64,000 bases of DNA from positions 43,435 through 107,434 of the forward strand of contig JANQLW010000060.1 in the NCBI GenBank assembly GCA_028280405.1, in the 5' to 3' direction. Below are positions 1 to 8,649 of the stretch, in pieces. The first letter of the stretch is position 1, and the number at the start of each line of letters is the position of its first letter. Position numbers and translations under genes: made by a program. Under the pieces are notes generated by a model, which was given only the letters and a program-made list of their open reading frames with translations, did no database searches and was not told the DNA's origin. Source of the DNA: Bacteroidales bacterium. Its GTDB lineage: Bacteria; Bacteroidota; Bacteroidia; Bacteroidales; GCA-2711565.

Positions 1-1349
1 TATTTTTCCAGATTTTGAAGTAATATATGTTTTATACGGGAAATCTGCTTTTTGTCAAAAATAAATTTTACACCCTGGCGTGATTTCAAATAGCGAATAC
101 TTTCCGATTGATCAATAAGGACAAGTACTTTTTCTTCTTTCATTTGTAAAGCATTCACAAAATAATCAACAGAGGTTAAATGAATCCTTTCATTTACTTT
201 GAATTCAATATAAGCCAAATTATCTTCAGCATATTTCTCTAATGCCTCAACCAGTTTTTCTGATTTTTTTTTATGATTTAAAGGAAGCGGATCAATTACT
301 ACTCCTCCACCAATAGTGGTATCTGAAGATGTGTTTCTTAAGATAAAGTGTTCTCCTTTGACAAAGTACCAATCTTCTTTTAAATAGATTTGAGCCACAC
401 GTTTTTCTTTGGATCCCTCAAAATCCTTATCCAGCAATTTAACCTGAACAGACATTTTATTGGTTCCAATTAACAAAATTGCATCAAAGCGCTTTGCATT
501 ATCTTTTATAGCTTCAAGCAAAGTAAGTTTAACATCTATTCTGGAACTTTTAGGTAAATCTGTTTTAGTTAAAATATCACCTAATTGAATGTCTCTTTTT
601 TTAATTCCTGTTATATTAATTGCAACTCTGGAACCTTGTTGGGCAGTATCAACGGTTTTTCCATGACGTTGAATTTGACGAATTCGCACTTCATTATCAT
701 TGGGTAAAAGTTTTATAACATCATTGGTACCTATAGCATCAGCTAAAATAGTACCTGTAGCGACTGCTCCGAATCCACTCACATTAAAAACCCGATCTAC
801 ATACATTCTGAAAAAGTCTTGTTTTTCTTTCAGAATAAGGTCATAATCTTCATCTTGCAAATACTCTTTTAACTCTTTTATCCCATCACCTCTTAAAGAA
901 GAAACCTGAAAGATGGGCTTATCCTCTAAAAAAGTACCTTTTACCAATTCTGAAACTTCCTCCGTACAAAGTTCCAGCATATCATCATCAACCATATCTT
1001 TTTTATTAATGACGACAATACCGTTTTTAATGCCAAGTAAGCTACATATTTTCAAGTGTTCAATGGTTTGAGGCATTACACCGTCATTAGCAGCTACAAT
1101 AAGCATTACAAAATCGATTCCCGACACTCCGGATATCATATTACTAATAAAACGATGATGGCCGGGAACATCGACAAAAGCAAGGTATTTATCATCTTTC
1201 AATGGCAAATAGGCAAACCCAAGATTGATTGTAATTCCACGTTTTTTTTCTTCGGGATGCGTATCGCAATCCATATTTGTGAGTGCTTTAATCAAACTTG
1301 TTTTCCCGTGGTCAATATGTCCTGCCGTACCGATTATAAAATGTTCCAT
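1..1349 (-). CDS. selB: Selenocysteine-specific translation elongation factor SelB (partial, C-terminus runs off the window start)
   Basis: Minus-strand reading from ATG at 1349: [95 protein letters not shown]; translation GTPase P-loop, DIPGH and NKKD motifs. Not in the ORF track because it is open at the edge. Confidence 0.93.
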   Translation of the reverse strand, partial: MEHFIIGTAGHIDHGKTSLIKALTNMDCDTHPEEKKRGITINLGFAYLPLKDDKYLAFVDVPGHHRFISNMISGVSGIDFVMLIVAANDGVMPQTIEHLKICSLLGIKNGIVVINKKDMVDDDMLELCTEEVSELVKGTFLEDKPIFQVSSLRGDGIKELKEYLQDEDYDLILKEKQDFFRMYVDRVFNVSGFGAVATGTILADAIGTNDVIKLLPNDNEVRIRQIQRHGKTVDTAQQGSRVAINITGIKKRDIQLGDILTKTDLPKSSRIDVKLTLLEAIKDNAKRFDAILLIGTNKMSVQVKLLDKDFEGSKEKRVAQIYLKEDWYFVKGEHFILRNTSSDTTIGGGVVIDPLPLNHKKKSEKLVEALEKYAEDNLAYIEFKVNERIHLTSVDYFVNALQMKEEKVLVLIDQSESIRYLKSRQGVKFIFDKKQISRIKHILLQNLEK

Positions 1350-1567
1350 GCTTAGTTTCCAGTAATAAATATATGTATTTGCGAAATTAGGGGATAATTT
1401 GGGAATTGGCAAATAAGGGGGATGTAAATTGGTGTATTTGTAAATTAGTAAATTGGTGGATGGGTAAATTGGATATTGTTATGATCCATTGACAGATAGT
1501 TTTGTTTGGTGGGAAATATCCTAAACATAGGATACTTACTAGTTATTTTATATAAAAATAAAGAAAG

Positions 1568-1694
1568 GGCTATTTTAAAAGTAATCATAATTTTAATTAT
1601 AGTCAGGGCGTGAATTGTTAATAGATTAAGTGTATGAGTTTGATCTTTTGAAGAATCTTTTAAATATATTCACACCCTGACTTTTGAGACTGCC
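1568..1694. repeat. MITE/REP-like hairpin element, copy 1 (gtcagggcgtgaatt ... ttcacaccctgac)
   Basis: Inner arms gtcagggcgtgaat/attcacaccctgac at 1603-1681; weaker outer arms ggctattttaaaag/cttttgagactgcc. Second copy at 7277-7407. Confidence 0.75.
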
Positions 1695-1720
1695 TATTCC
1701 TTAATTTAAATAATCTAAAT

Positions 1721-2839
1721 TTATTTGCCTAGAAGTAAATAAATGTGTCCGTAATTTTTCATTGATTTAAAAAATTTCATCATAGCACGAGAATCCCTTT
1801 TCCCGTTCTCATCTTTAAATTGAGCCAAAAAGTCTTTTTTAAGATTATTATAATCTTTAAAATATTCGCCTTCTCTATATGCAATACTTGCACCTACCAA
1901 TAGATCTGTTTTTCCATCATTATTCCAATCAGTAGCACATATCCAATGCGCTCGTCCGGGCACATATTTTTTCCCCTTCTTATTTTTAACAATCGCAACA
2001 GGAGCGGCAAACTTTTCATTACCCATTCCTTTAAAATAACATAGTCCTACATCCTTAGAGTCAGGGTTATTACCATCTGTTGAAACGATATCCAATACTC
2101 CATCATTATCCCAATCCATAACAACAATAGTCGGATGAGTGGTTTTTAAAGGTTCTCCTTCTGTTGTATATAACAATTCTCTATTTCCAAATTTGAAATT
2201 CTCTTTGGTTCCTACATTTCTATTAAACCAAATATGGTCAAAGCCATAAGTAAAGAGGTCTAAGTCTCCATCATTATCAAAATCAACAAAATGGGGAGTA
2301 GCCTTATATTGTGGTGGAACCCCCTTCAATTTTTCCTGACCTTCTTTTAATTTAAGTGGCCCCTCTTCAATAATAACTCCTTTTTTAAATCCTTTTGAAC
2401 TGCCTTCAAACCAGGTAATATGATTTGGATAATATTTACCTGAAACCAAATCCATATATCCATCATTATTTAAATCCACAAACTGTGGTGTAAAACCAAT
2501 GCATCAGCCAGTTTCAACGAAAAGAGGATTTCCATCTATATCTTTTCCATAAAAGAAATCATCATTAAATTTTGGTTTACTATCCGATCCTATATTTAGA
2601 TAAACTCTGAATTTAGCTTTGGCTTCAAACTCTCCAACAATTAAATCTTTTTTCCCATCTTTATTCCAATCATAAACAGCAGGATGAGCATAACCATATG
2701 CTTCAATTTTTAAGGGACCTGACTCACCTTTTATAATTTGTGGTTTACCTAATTTGTTAATCTTCTTTTTTGCAGCATAAGTAGTTATACTAATGCAAAA
2801 CAAGGCTAATAAAAGCAATACATTTGTTTTTTTCATCAT
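1721..2839 (-). CDS. Putative selenoprotein: secreted FG-GAP/VCBS-repeat protein with in-frame UGA (Sec) at codon 112, Sec-Cys motif
   Basis: ORFs 2504-2839 and 1721-2479 are in the same frame, separated by one TGA at 2504-2506. Read-through gives ...GNPLFVETG-U-CIGFTPQFVDLNNDGYMDLV... Signal peptide at N-terminus and D-x-D-x-DG repeats on both sides of the TGA. Confidence 0.85.
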
Positions 2840-2907
2840 AATTCTGATTTAAATTAATGTTAATATTAACTTAATCCGAAAAGGTGCTTTAATTATAGAG
2901 ATAAGGA

Positions 2908-2923
2908 TCACCAAATAGGGTGA
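2908..2923. promoter_or_regulatory. Palindromic putative operator TCACC-N6-GGTGA upstream of the selenoprotein gene
   Basis: ggaTCACCaaatagGGTGA, 69 nt upstream of the start at 2839; a near-identical palindrome lies at 10750-10764. Confidence 0.45.
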
Positions 2924-3070
2924 AAGGTTCTATAATTTTTAATAAGACATTATAAAATTATAAAAAACCTTAAGTTTGAGAAAAAATATTGATCAAAATT
3001 TTAAAACTCAATTCGGATAGAGTCTAATTTTCAAGAATAACTATCAATTAACTCTCTGAATTGAAAGCTT

Positions 3071-3823
3071 CTAAACAATAATATCTGTTTGTTTTTTAAA
3101 TGAGATTAGTTCCTTATCGCAATCATTCAAACAATCTCCACAATTCGTACAATTTTGTTCCAGAGGTAAAGTATCCATGCTACATGACTTTCTACATTGA
3201 TTACAATATGTACAAGATTTCGCCTTTCTAATTTTGAAGATTGAAATTTTATTGAACAGCTCAAGAATTCCGCCGGTAGCACAGAAATAACGACACCAGA
3301 TATTAGGGATTAACAAACTAAAAACGATCAAGCCCGAAATTATTAAAGTTCTATATATCCACAAATTATCAGCATGTTGAAATGTCAATCCTACTGATTG
3401 AAAGAATTCACCTGTTCTTATAGGAATAGCCCAACGAGGATTACTTAATACAAACAGATAGATCAATGAAGCAGCCAGTACAATGTATTTTCCAGCAGAT
3501 AAATATTTATCAAGTGTTCTACCGATTTTTATTTTTATAAGTTTAAATTTTGCGAAGATATCGGATAATGTTCCGGCCGGACAAGCATATCCGCAAAAAG
3601 CACGGCCAAATATAATGGCACTTCCCAAAATTGCAATCCAAGTGGAAAGCCAAATTTTCTTACCCGGGCATTGTACAACAGGGCATGTTTCACAACTAAC
3701 ATAAGGGATTGCAAAAGGACAACGAAATATACCATAAAAAGCAAACTCCCCAAGAATAACCATAAAGACAGCCCGCATACTCCATCTTACTCTTTTAAAT
3801 ATAACAGCTACTTTAGTCATCAC
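3071..3823 (-). CDS. Membrane-bound 4Fe-4S ferredoxin-type protein (NapH/NosR-like)
   Basis: Hydrophobic segments, CGYACPAG, CRYFCATGG, CTYCNQCRKSC and CTNCGDCLNDC motifs. Confidence 0.75.
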   Translation of the reverse strand: MMTKVAVIFKRVRWSMRAVFMVILGEFAFYGIFRCPFAIPYVSCETCPVVQCPGKKIWLSTWIAILGSAIIFGRAFCGYACPAGTLSDIFAKFKLIKIKIGRTLDKYLSAGKYIVLAASLIYLFVLSNPRWAIPIRTGEFFQSVGLTFQHADNLWIYRTLIISGLIVFSLLIPNIWCRYFCATGGILELFNKISIFKIRKAKSCTYCNQCRKSCSMDTLPLEQNCTNCGDCLNDCDKELISFKKQTDIIV

Positions 3824-4670
3824 TTACTTTATATTTTTGGGTTAAACGTTTTCCTTCATCAGATATAGCAGGAATAAAACCTGCCTTTTCGAAATAATTT
3901 TGGCCTTCTTTTGATAAGATGAAGTCTACATATGCTACAGCTAACTCCATATCTTTAGCATACTTCATAATACCTATTGTAAAAGGAACAGGTACAGCAG
4001 GAATAAACTCTTCAGGTATATCCAATACCTCAACCTTCCCTTTCACATTTGATAAATGAACAATACGTTGTTCGACAATTCCAACATCGGCTTTTCCATC
4101 AATAACTTTATTTACATCCATTTGAACACAATCTCCTTTGTATTCAATATTTTTTGTTGCTTCTTTGATGATCCCGGATTTTTTAAGTATTCCCATAGTA
4201 GCTTTTCCTCCGGGAGGTGAAGCCTTAGGCGATAATGAAATCCGGACACCCGGGCGACTTAGATCTTTTATGCTTTGAATATTTGCAGGATTACCTTTGG
4301 GTGTGATTAAAATATACTTTGTAAAACATAAGGGTTTATAGTTAAGCATCAAGCCCTGTTTTTTTAACTTTTGGGCTAATGCCAGTACCCTGGGGGCAAA
4401 TACTTCTGTTTGTGCACCACCAAATAAAGATTTTCCAAGAGCTGCAGCAAAAGCCCCGGAATAATTTATAGATGCACCATAAATTTCTTCAAACCTTTTA
4501 TTAGCCGGCTCCATAGCTTCTGCCAGTCCTCCGCAGGACCATACTTTTAATTTACTATCTTGAAAACTAGAAGCCGGAATATTATTAGCTTGTACAGACC
4601 CCAAAGCAATGGAGCCCAATAAAGCCGTTCCCGAGCTTTTCAAAAAATTTCTTCTATCTGATTTTTTCAT
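3813..4670 (-). CDS. Tat-exported ModA/PstS-like substrate-binding protein
   Basis: Twin-arginine leader SDRRNFLKSSG; periplasmic binding protein type 2 pattern (KLKVWSCGGLAEAMEPANKRFEE...ILITPKGNPANIQSIKDL...VDFILSKEGQ). Confidence 0.75.
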   Translation of the reverse strand: MKKSDRRNFLKSSGTALLGSIALGSVQANNIPASSFQDSKLKVWSCGGLAEAMEPANKRFEEIYGASINYSGAFAAALGKSLFGGAQTEVFAPRVLALAQKLKKQGLMLNYKPLCFTKYILITPKGNPANIQSIKDLSRPGVRISLSPKASPPGGKATMGILKKSGIIKEATKNIEYKGDCVQMDVNKVIDGKADVGIVEQRIVHLSNVKGKVEVLDIPEEFIPAVPVPFTIGIMKYAKDMELAVAYVDFILSKEGQNYFEKAGFIPAISDEGKRLTQKYKVSDD

Positions 4671-4696
4671 AAGTTTTTAGTGTAAATGATTAATAA

Positions 4697-5536
4697 TTAT
4701 TCTTCCAGGCCGGGAATTCCAGCAGCATCAGCCCTGCATTGTTTGCAATTTGTAAATACGTTTATGTATTTACCGGCCTCAGCTTGCAATTCTTCAATCC
4801 TTGCAGTTGGGGGCCTGCTAATGTGTTTAAAATTACCACGTGGAATTACCGGCGTAATATTATGCGTAAAACATCCCAGTTCCGACATCATCTGAGAGAT
4901 CCTAATGATCTGATCATCATTAATCCCCGGAATTAAAATGCTATTTATTTTCACATGCATACCATAATTAATGGCCATTTCAATTCCATCAATTTGGTTC
5001 TTAAGTAAAATTTCGGCCATTTTTTTCCCTTGAAATCTTGATCCTTTTAGATTGATATATGAATAAATCTTTGAAATTACGTCTAAGTCTAAAGCACTCA
5101 CCGTAACACTTAAATGATGAATTCCTAATTCAACCAGTTCATCCATATAATCAGGTAGATTTAATCCGTTTGTACATAAGCATAACTTGATATCAGGATA
5201 AGCATTTCTGATCATTCTAAAAGTTTCGATTGTTTCCGGGTTGGCTAAGGGTTCTCCGGGCCCTGAGATTCCAACTACAGAATTTTCACCCCGATGACCC
5301 AGAAACTCTCCTGTTTTAATTAATGCCTCCAAAGGGGATAATAGTTTGTCAGCTAGACCCGGGCAGATATGATTGATGTTTGAAGGACAAATATTTCGTT
5401 CACAATAATTACATTTAATATTGCATTTTGGTGCAACCGGTAGATGTATTCTTGCAACTTTATGATGAGATTCATTACTCATGCACGGATGATCAATTGT
5501 TCTTCCATCTTTTATCAAAGGTTTACAATTCGTCAT
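4697..5536 (-). CDS. NifB-like radical SAM protein
   Basis: HPCMSNESHHKVARIHLPVAPKCNIKCNYCERNICPS radical SAM CxxxCxxC, GISGPGEPLANPETIETF, TNGLNLPDYMDEL, C-terminal TNCKQCRADAAG, all as in the NifB core. Confidence 0.85.
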   Translation of the reverse strand: MTNCKPLIKDGRTIDHPCMSNESHHKVARIHLPVAPKCNIKCNYCERNICPSNINHICPGLADKLLSPLEALIKTGEFLGHRGENSVVGISGPGEPLANPETIETFRMIRNAYPDIKLCLCTNGLNLPDYMDELVELGIHHLSVTVSALDLDVISKIYSYINLKGSRFQGKKMAEILLKNQIDGIEMAINYGMHVKINSILIPGINDDQIIRISQMMSELGCFTHNITPVIPRGNFKHISRPPTARIEELQAEAGKYINVFTNCKQCRADAAGIPGLEE

Positions 5537-5751
5537 AACTTTATAATTGTATCAAACTCTACATTATTATTTATTAAGAGATCATCAATATGCTCTTTAC
5601 TTTTATCAAAAAATTCAACACAATAACCGCAATCAGAACTTAGCTCACGCGGTACCGGAATCATTTTATGCTTTATATCACTTTCCTTTAAAACATCCGC
5701 TGCCCACATGGCTTGATTCGTAGAATAAAAAAGGATTATTTGTCGACTCAT
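5533..5751 (-). CDS. DUF3343 family protein (putative Se/S carrier)
   Basis: Short protein with DUF3343 pattern: LFYSTNQAMWAADVLKESDIKHKMIPVPRELSSDCGYCVEF. Confidence 0.8.
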   Translation of the reverse strand: MSRQIILFYSTNQAMWAADVLKESDIKHKMIPVPRELSSDCGYCVEFFDKSKEHIDDLLINNNVEFDTIIKL

Positions 5752-5770
5752 TGAAAAAAGTGTTTTGGTG

Positions 5771-6943
5771 TTAAAGTGTTTTAGTATTTATTTTCTTTGA
5801 AATTTCAGCTAATGCCATAGTGGCTTTATCTATTTCATCCTTTGTGTTAAAAATATTAAATCCAAAGCGGCATGTTCCATTAGGGAAAGTGCCCAATGTT
5901 TGATGGGCAAGCGGAGCACAATGTAAGCCTTGTCTGCAAGAAATTGCATATTTTTCAGACAAAACCTGAGCTAATTCCGATACGGAAATTCCTTTAATAA
6001 AGAATGAGCAAACATTTATACTCTTATCTGTATATCCTACAGTTTGAAATCCTTTAACATTACTTTTTGCACTTTCAACAAAATACTTTAAAAGATTCTT
6101 TTCATGTTGATATATGTTTTCAAGTCCGGTTTCATTGATAAAATCTAAGCCTGCTGACAATCCGGCGATACCGGCAATATTCATTGTTCCACTTTCAAAA
6201 CAATCAGGAAGAAAGCCGGGCTGGACAGTTTGATCAGATAAACTACCTGTACCACCCTGTTTTAAAGGTTTAATTCTTTTATAATCAAAATCATCAGCAA
6301 TTAATAAGCCTCCTACACCTTGTGGACCAAATAATGATTTATGGCCCGTAAATGCATACAAACTAATATTTGCTTTATTTACATTTAAAGGGACCACTCC
6401 TGCACTTTGTGCTCCATCTACAATAAGAATTAAATTATGTTTTTTGGCTAAAGCCCCAATTTCTGAGATTCGCTGTTCACAACTACATACATTAGAAACA
6501 TGATTAAATACAAAGGTTGTGGTTTTATCAGTAATTTCTCTTTCAATATCATTAACATCAACAACGCCATCAGCTTTTGCATGAACAATAGATAAAGTAA
6601 TTATTCCGCTACTTTTTAGCTCATTAAGTGGCCTGATCACACTATTATGTTCCATCGAAGAAGTAATCACATGATCGCCTTGCTTAACAACTCCTTTCAT
6701 CGCAAGATTTAAAGTATCCGTTGCATTATAGCCAAAAATGACATGCATCGGATTTTCCAATCCAAACATTTTCGCCAATTTTTTTCGGGTATTAAAAACA
6801 ATTTGCCCTGCTCCTATTGCAGCTTTATGGCCTCCTCTACCCGGGTTTGCTCCGATATTCATCAAATAATGATTTATTGCTTCAATAACACCGGGTGGCT
6901 TGGGAAATGAAGTGGCTGTATTGTCGAAATAGATTTGTTTCAT
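5771..6943 (-). CDS. Cysteine desulfurase / selenocysteine lyase family aminotransferase class V
   Basis: IYFDNTATSFPKP, GHKSLFGPQGVGGLL PLP-lysine region, SCRQGLHCAPLAHQTLGT. Confidence 0.88.
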   Translation of the reverse strand: MKQIYFDNTATSFPKPPGVIEAINHYLMNIGANPGRGGHKAAIGAGQIVFNTRKKLAKMFGLENPMHVIFGYNATDTLNLAMKGVVKQGDHVITSSMEHNSVIRPLNELKSSGIITLSIVHAKADGVVDVNDIEREITDKTTTFVFNHVSNVCSCEQRISEIGALAKKHNLILIVDGAQSAGVVPLNVNKANISLYAFTGHKSLFGPQGVGGLLIADDFDYKRIKPLKQGGTGSLSDQTVQPGFLPDCFESGTMNIAGIAGLSAGLDFINETGLENIYQHEKNLLKYFVESAKSNVKGFQTVGYTDKSINVCSFFIKGISVSELAQVLSEKYAISCRQGLHCAPLAHQTLGTFPNGTCRFGFNIFNTKDEIDKATMALAEISKKINTKTL

Positions 6944-7051
6944 AATTTTTATTTAAAATTCCGATGACTGAGCTTGTCGAAGTCCTATTTCTAATTCGAC
7001 ACACCTCTCGACAAGCTCAAGGACCCGTTTCGGCAAGCTCAAGGACCTGAA

Positions 7052-7288
7052 TTATCTATTAACTATAAAAGTTTTATAATCTTCAGTTTGAGAAACTTCG
7101 GCAGTCAGGTCGAATTGCTCTAGTGTACGTAGAATATTCTCACTTGCGGTTCCACCATCAACCAGAATTTCCAAAGAAGAGCTATCTTCTTTAATAGCCC
7201 TGCTTACTAACATTACAGGCTGAGGACATGAAAGCCCTCTTGTATCTATTTGTTTCATTTTATTATCTTTTTTAACGGGCTTGTCCAA
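7052..7288 (-). CDS. yedF: Sulfurtransferase TusA/SirA family, YedF-like selenium metabolism protein
   Basis: DTRGLSCPQPVMLVSRAI CPxP motif; located directly beside YedE. Confidence 0.8.
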   Translation of the reverse strand: MDKPVKKDNKMKQIDTRGLSCPQPVMLVSRAIKEDSSSLEILVDGGTASENILRTLEQFDLTAEVSQTEDYKTFIVNR

Positions 7289-7407
7289 AAAGTGTTAAAA
7301 AATTGATTTTTAAGTCAGGGCGTGAATTGTTAATTGATTAAATACATGCATTTTATCTTTTGAAGAATTTTGCAAGTAAATTCACACCCTGACTTTTTGG
7401 ACAGCCT
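7277..7407. repeat. MITE/REP-like hairpin element, copy 2 (gtcagggcgtgaatt ... ttcacaccctgac)
   Basis: Outer arms ggcttgtccaaaaag/ctttttggacagcc and inner arms gtcagggcgtgaatt/aattcacaccctgac. Confidence 0.78.
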
Positions 7408-7421
7408 CGTTGGGTTAATAT

Positions 7422-8486
7422 TTATTTATGTCTTTTAATCATAAAGAATCCAACTAATAAGCAGAATACAATACCTATGATCGTTGCATATTCACCATAA
7501 GGGCCTAATCCCTTAGGAGAACTTGACAGACCAAAGTTATGAGCAAAGCCAGCTCCAACGAGCATTCCAAGCACAAATACTCCGGAATCGGTATTTCCTT
7601 CGCCAGTCAATACAATTTGACGTCCCGGACACCCTCCAGCCAATACAAAAGCTAATCCTGAAAGTACCATACCTAAGAAATTCCAGATATGAAGGTTATG
7701 GGCAATCGGCTGGCCCTCAAATCCCATATTAAACTGACCAAGAATTAAGTTCATTACAAGGACTGTTACAAAAAATGCTGCAAGGCCCGTAAATAAGTGG
7801 AAGTTTCTAATGATAAAGATATCTCTTAAAGAGCCCATGGTACAAAAGCGGCTTCTTTGTGCAAGGTAACCAACGATTAGTCCCGCTCCCAAACTAATAA
7901 GCATAGGTGCATGCATAGCTCCCGGTCCTTTTGAACTAATCATAATTTTACCAAAATCAAAAGCAAACAGAAGAAATATTAACCCGAAAAAGCCCGGAAT
8001 AATGTAGCCTGATAATTTCCCTTCAGATGGCAATGCTCTACCCAGATTAAATCCTTTCTTAAGAAATAATGTTCCTATATAAATTCCTGTCGCCAATCCG
8101 GCAATTCCAAGGATTGCATTCAGATCTCCACCTGCTAATCTTAAAAAAGCTCTCCATGGACAACCCAAGAAAACCAATGCACCTATCATTGCAAAAGCTC
8201 CTAAAAAGAAACGAATGATGGCAGAGGAACCTCCTCTTGGTTTAAATTCTCCTTTAATAACAGAAATAATTAAAGCTCCGAAAAGTATTCCAATAATTTC
8301 AGGCCTTACATACTGAACAACACCGGCTTTATGTAAACCTATAGCACCTGCAATATCTCTTACAAAACAGGCCATACAAAATCCCATATTTGCAGGATTG
8401 CCCAGGTATTGTAAAAATGCAGCTATTCCACCGATAAAAACACCAGCGATAATAATGCCCCATTTTGATGCAAAAAAGTTTTTCAT
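7422..8486 (-). CDS. yedE: YedE family (YeeE/YedE) putative selenium transporter
   Basis: Polytopic protein with GCPWRAFLRLAGGDLNA, RSRFCTMGSLRD and LAGGCPGRQIVLTGEGN motifs. Confidence 0.85.
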   Translation of the reverse strand: MKNFFASKWGIIIAGVFIGGIAAFLQYLGNPANMGFCMACFVRDIAGAIGLHKAGVVQYVRPEIIGILFGALIISVIKGEFKPRGGSSAIIRFFLGAFAMIGALVFLGCPWRAFLRLAGGDLNAILGIAGLATGIYIGTLFLKKGFNLGRALPSEGKLSGYIIPGFFGLIFLLFAFDFGKIMISSKGPGAMHAPMLISLGAGLIVGYLAQRSRFCTMGSLRDIFIIRNFHLFTGLAAFFVTVLVMNLILGQFNMGFEGQPIAHNLHIWNFLGMVLSGLAFVLAGGCPGRQIVLTGEGNTDSGVFVLGMLVGAGFAHNFGLSSSPKGLGPYGEYATIIGIVFCLLVGFFMIKRHK

Positions 8487-8504
8487 AATTTTTAATTTTT
8501 TGTA

Positions 8505-8643
8505 ATGAGTTTATCTAAAAAGTAACCATTAAAATAACTGTCCTCTGTCATGCTGAACTTGTTTCAGCATCTAAACCAGCTATTAAGATGCTGAAACAAG
8601 TTCAGCATAACGGTGGTTGATCATACTTTTTAGATAAACTCAT
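8505..8643. repeat. Nested inverted-repeat element containing the dispersed CTGAACTTGTTTCAG motif
   Basis: Outer arms atgagtttatctaaaaagt/actttttagataaactcat and inner arms atgctgaacttgtttcagcatct/agatgctgaaacaagttcagcat. Confidence 0.78.
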
Positions 8644-8649
8644 CATGGA

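Noticed and set aside
1056-1355. Plus-strand ORF of 99 aa
   Set aside because: Lies antisense within selB; composition and lack of motifs indicate a shadow ORF.
1381-1480. ggtaaattggt-type low-complexity spacer as a regulatory array
   Set aside because: Looks like the AT-rich degenerate spacer repeats common in Bacteroidota intergenic DNA; no defined unit or symmetry.
2504-2506. Frameshift or nonsense pseudogene explanation for the split VCBS-type gene
   Set aside because: Frame is unbroken apart from a single TGA, TGC follows directly, the same TGA-TGC is conserved in a distant paralog, and Sec machinery is adjacent.
3483-3868. Overlapping short ORFs on both strands around the 4Fe-4S gene
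   Set aside because: Alternative-frame shadows of 3071-3823; no recognisable motifs.
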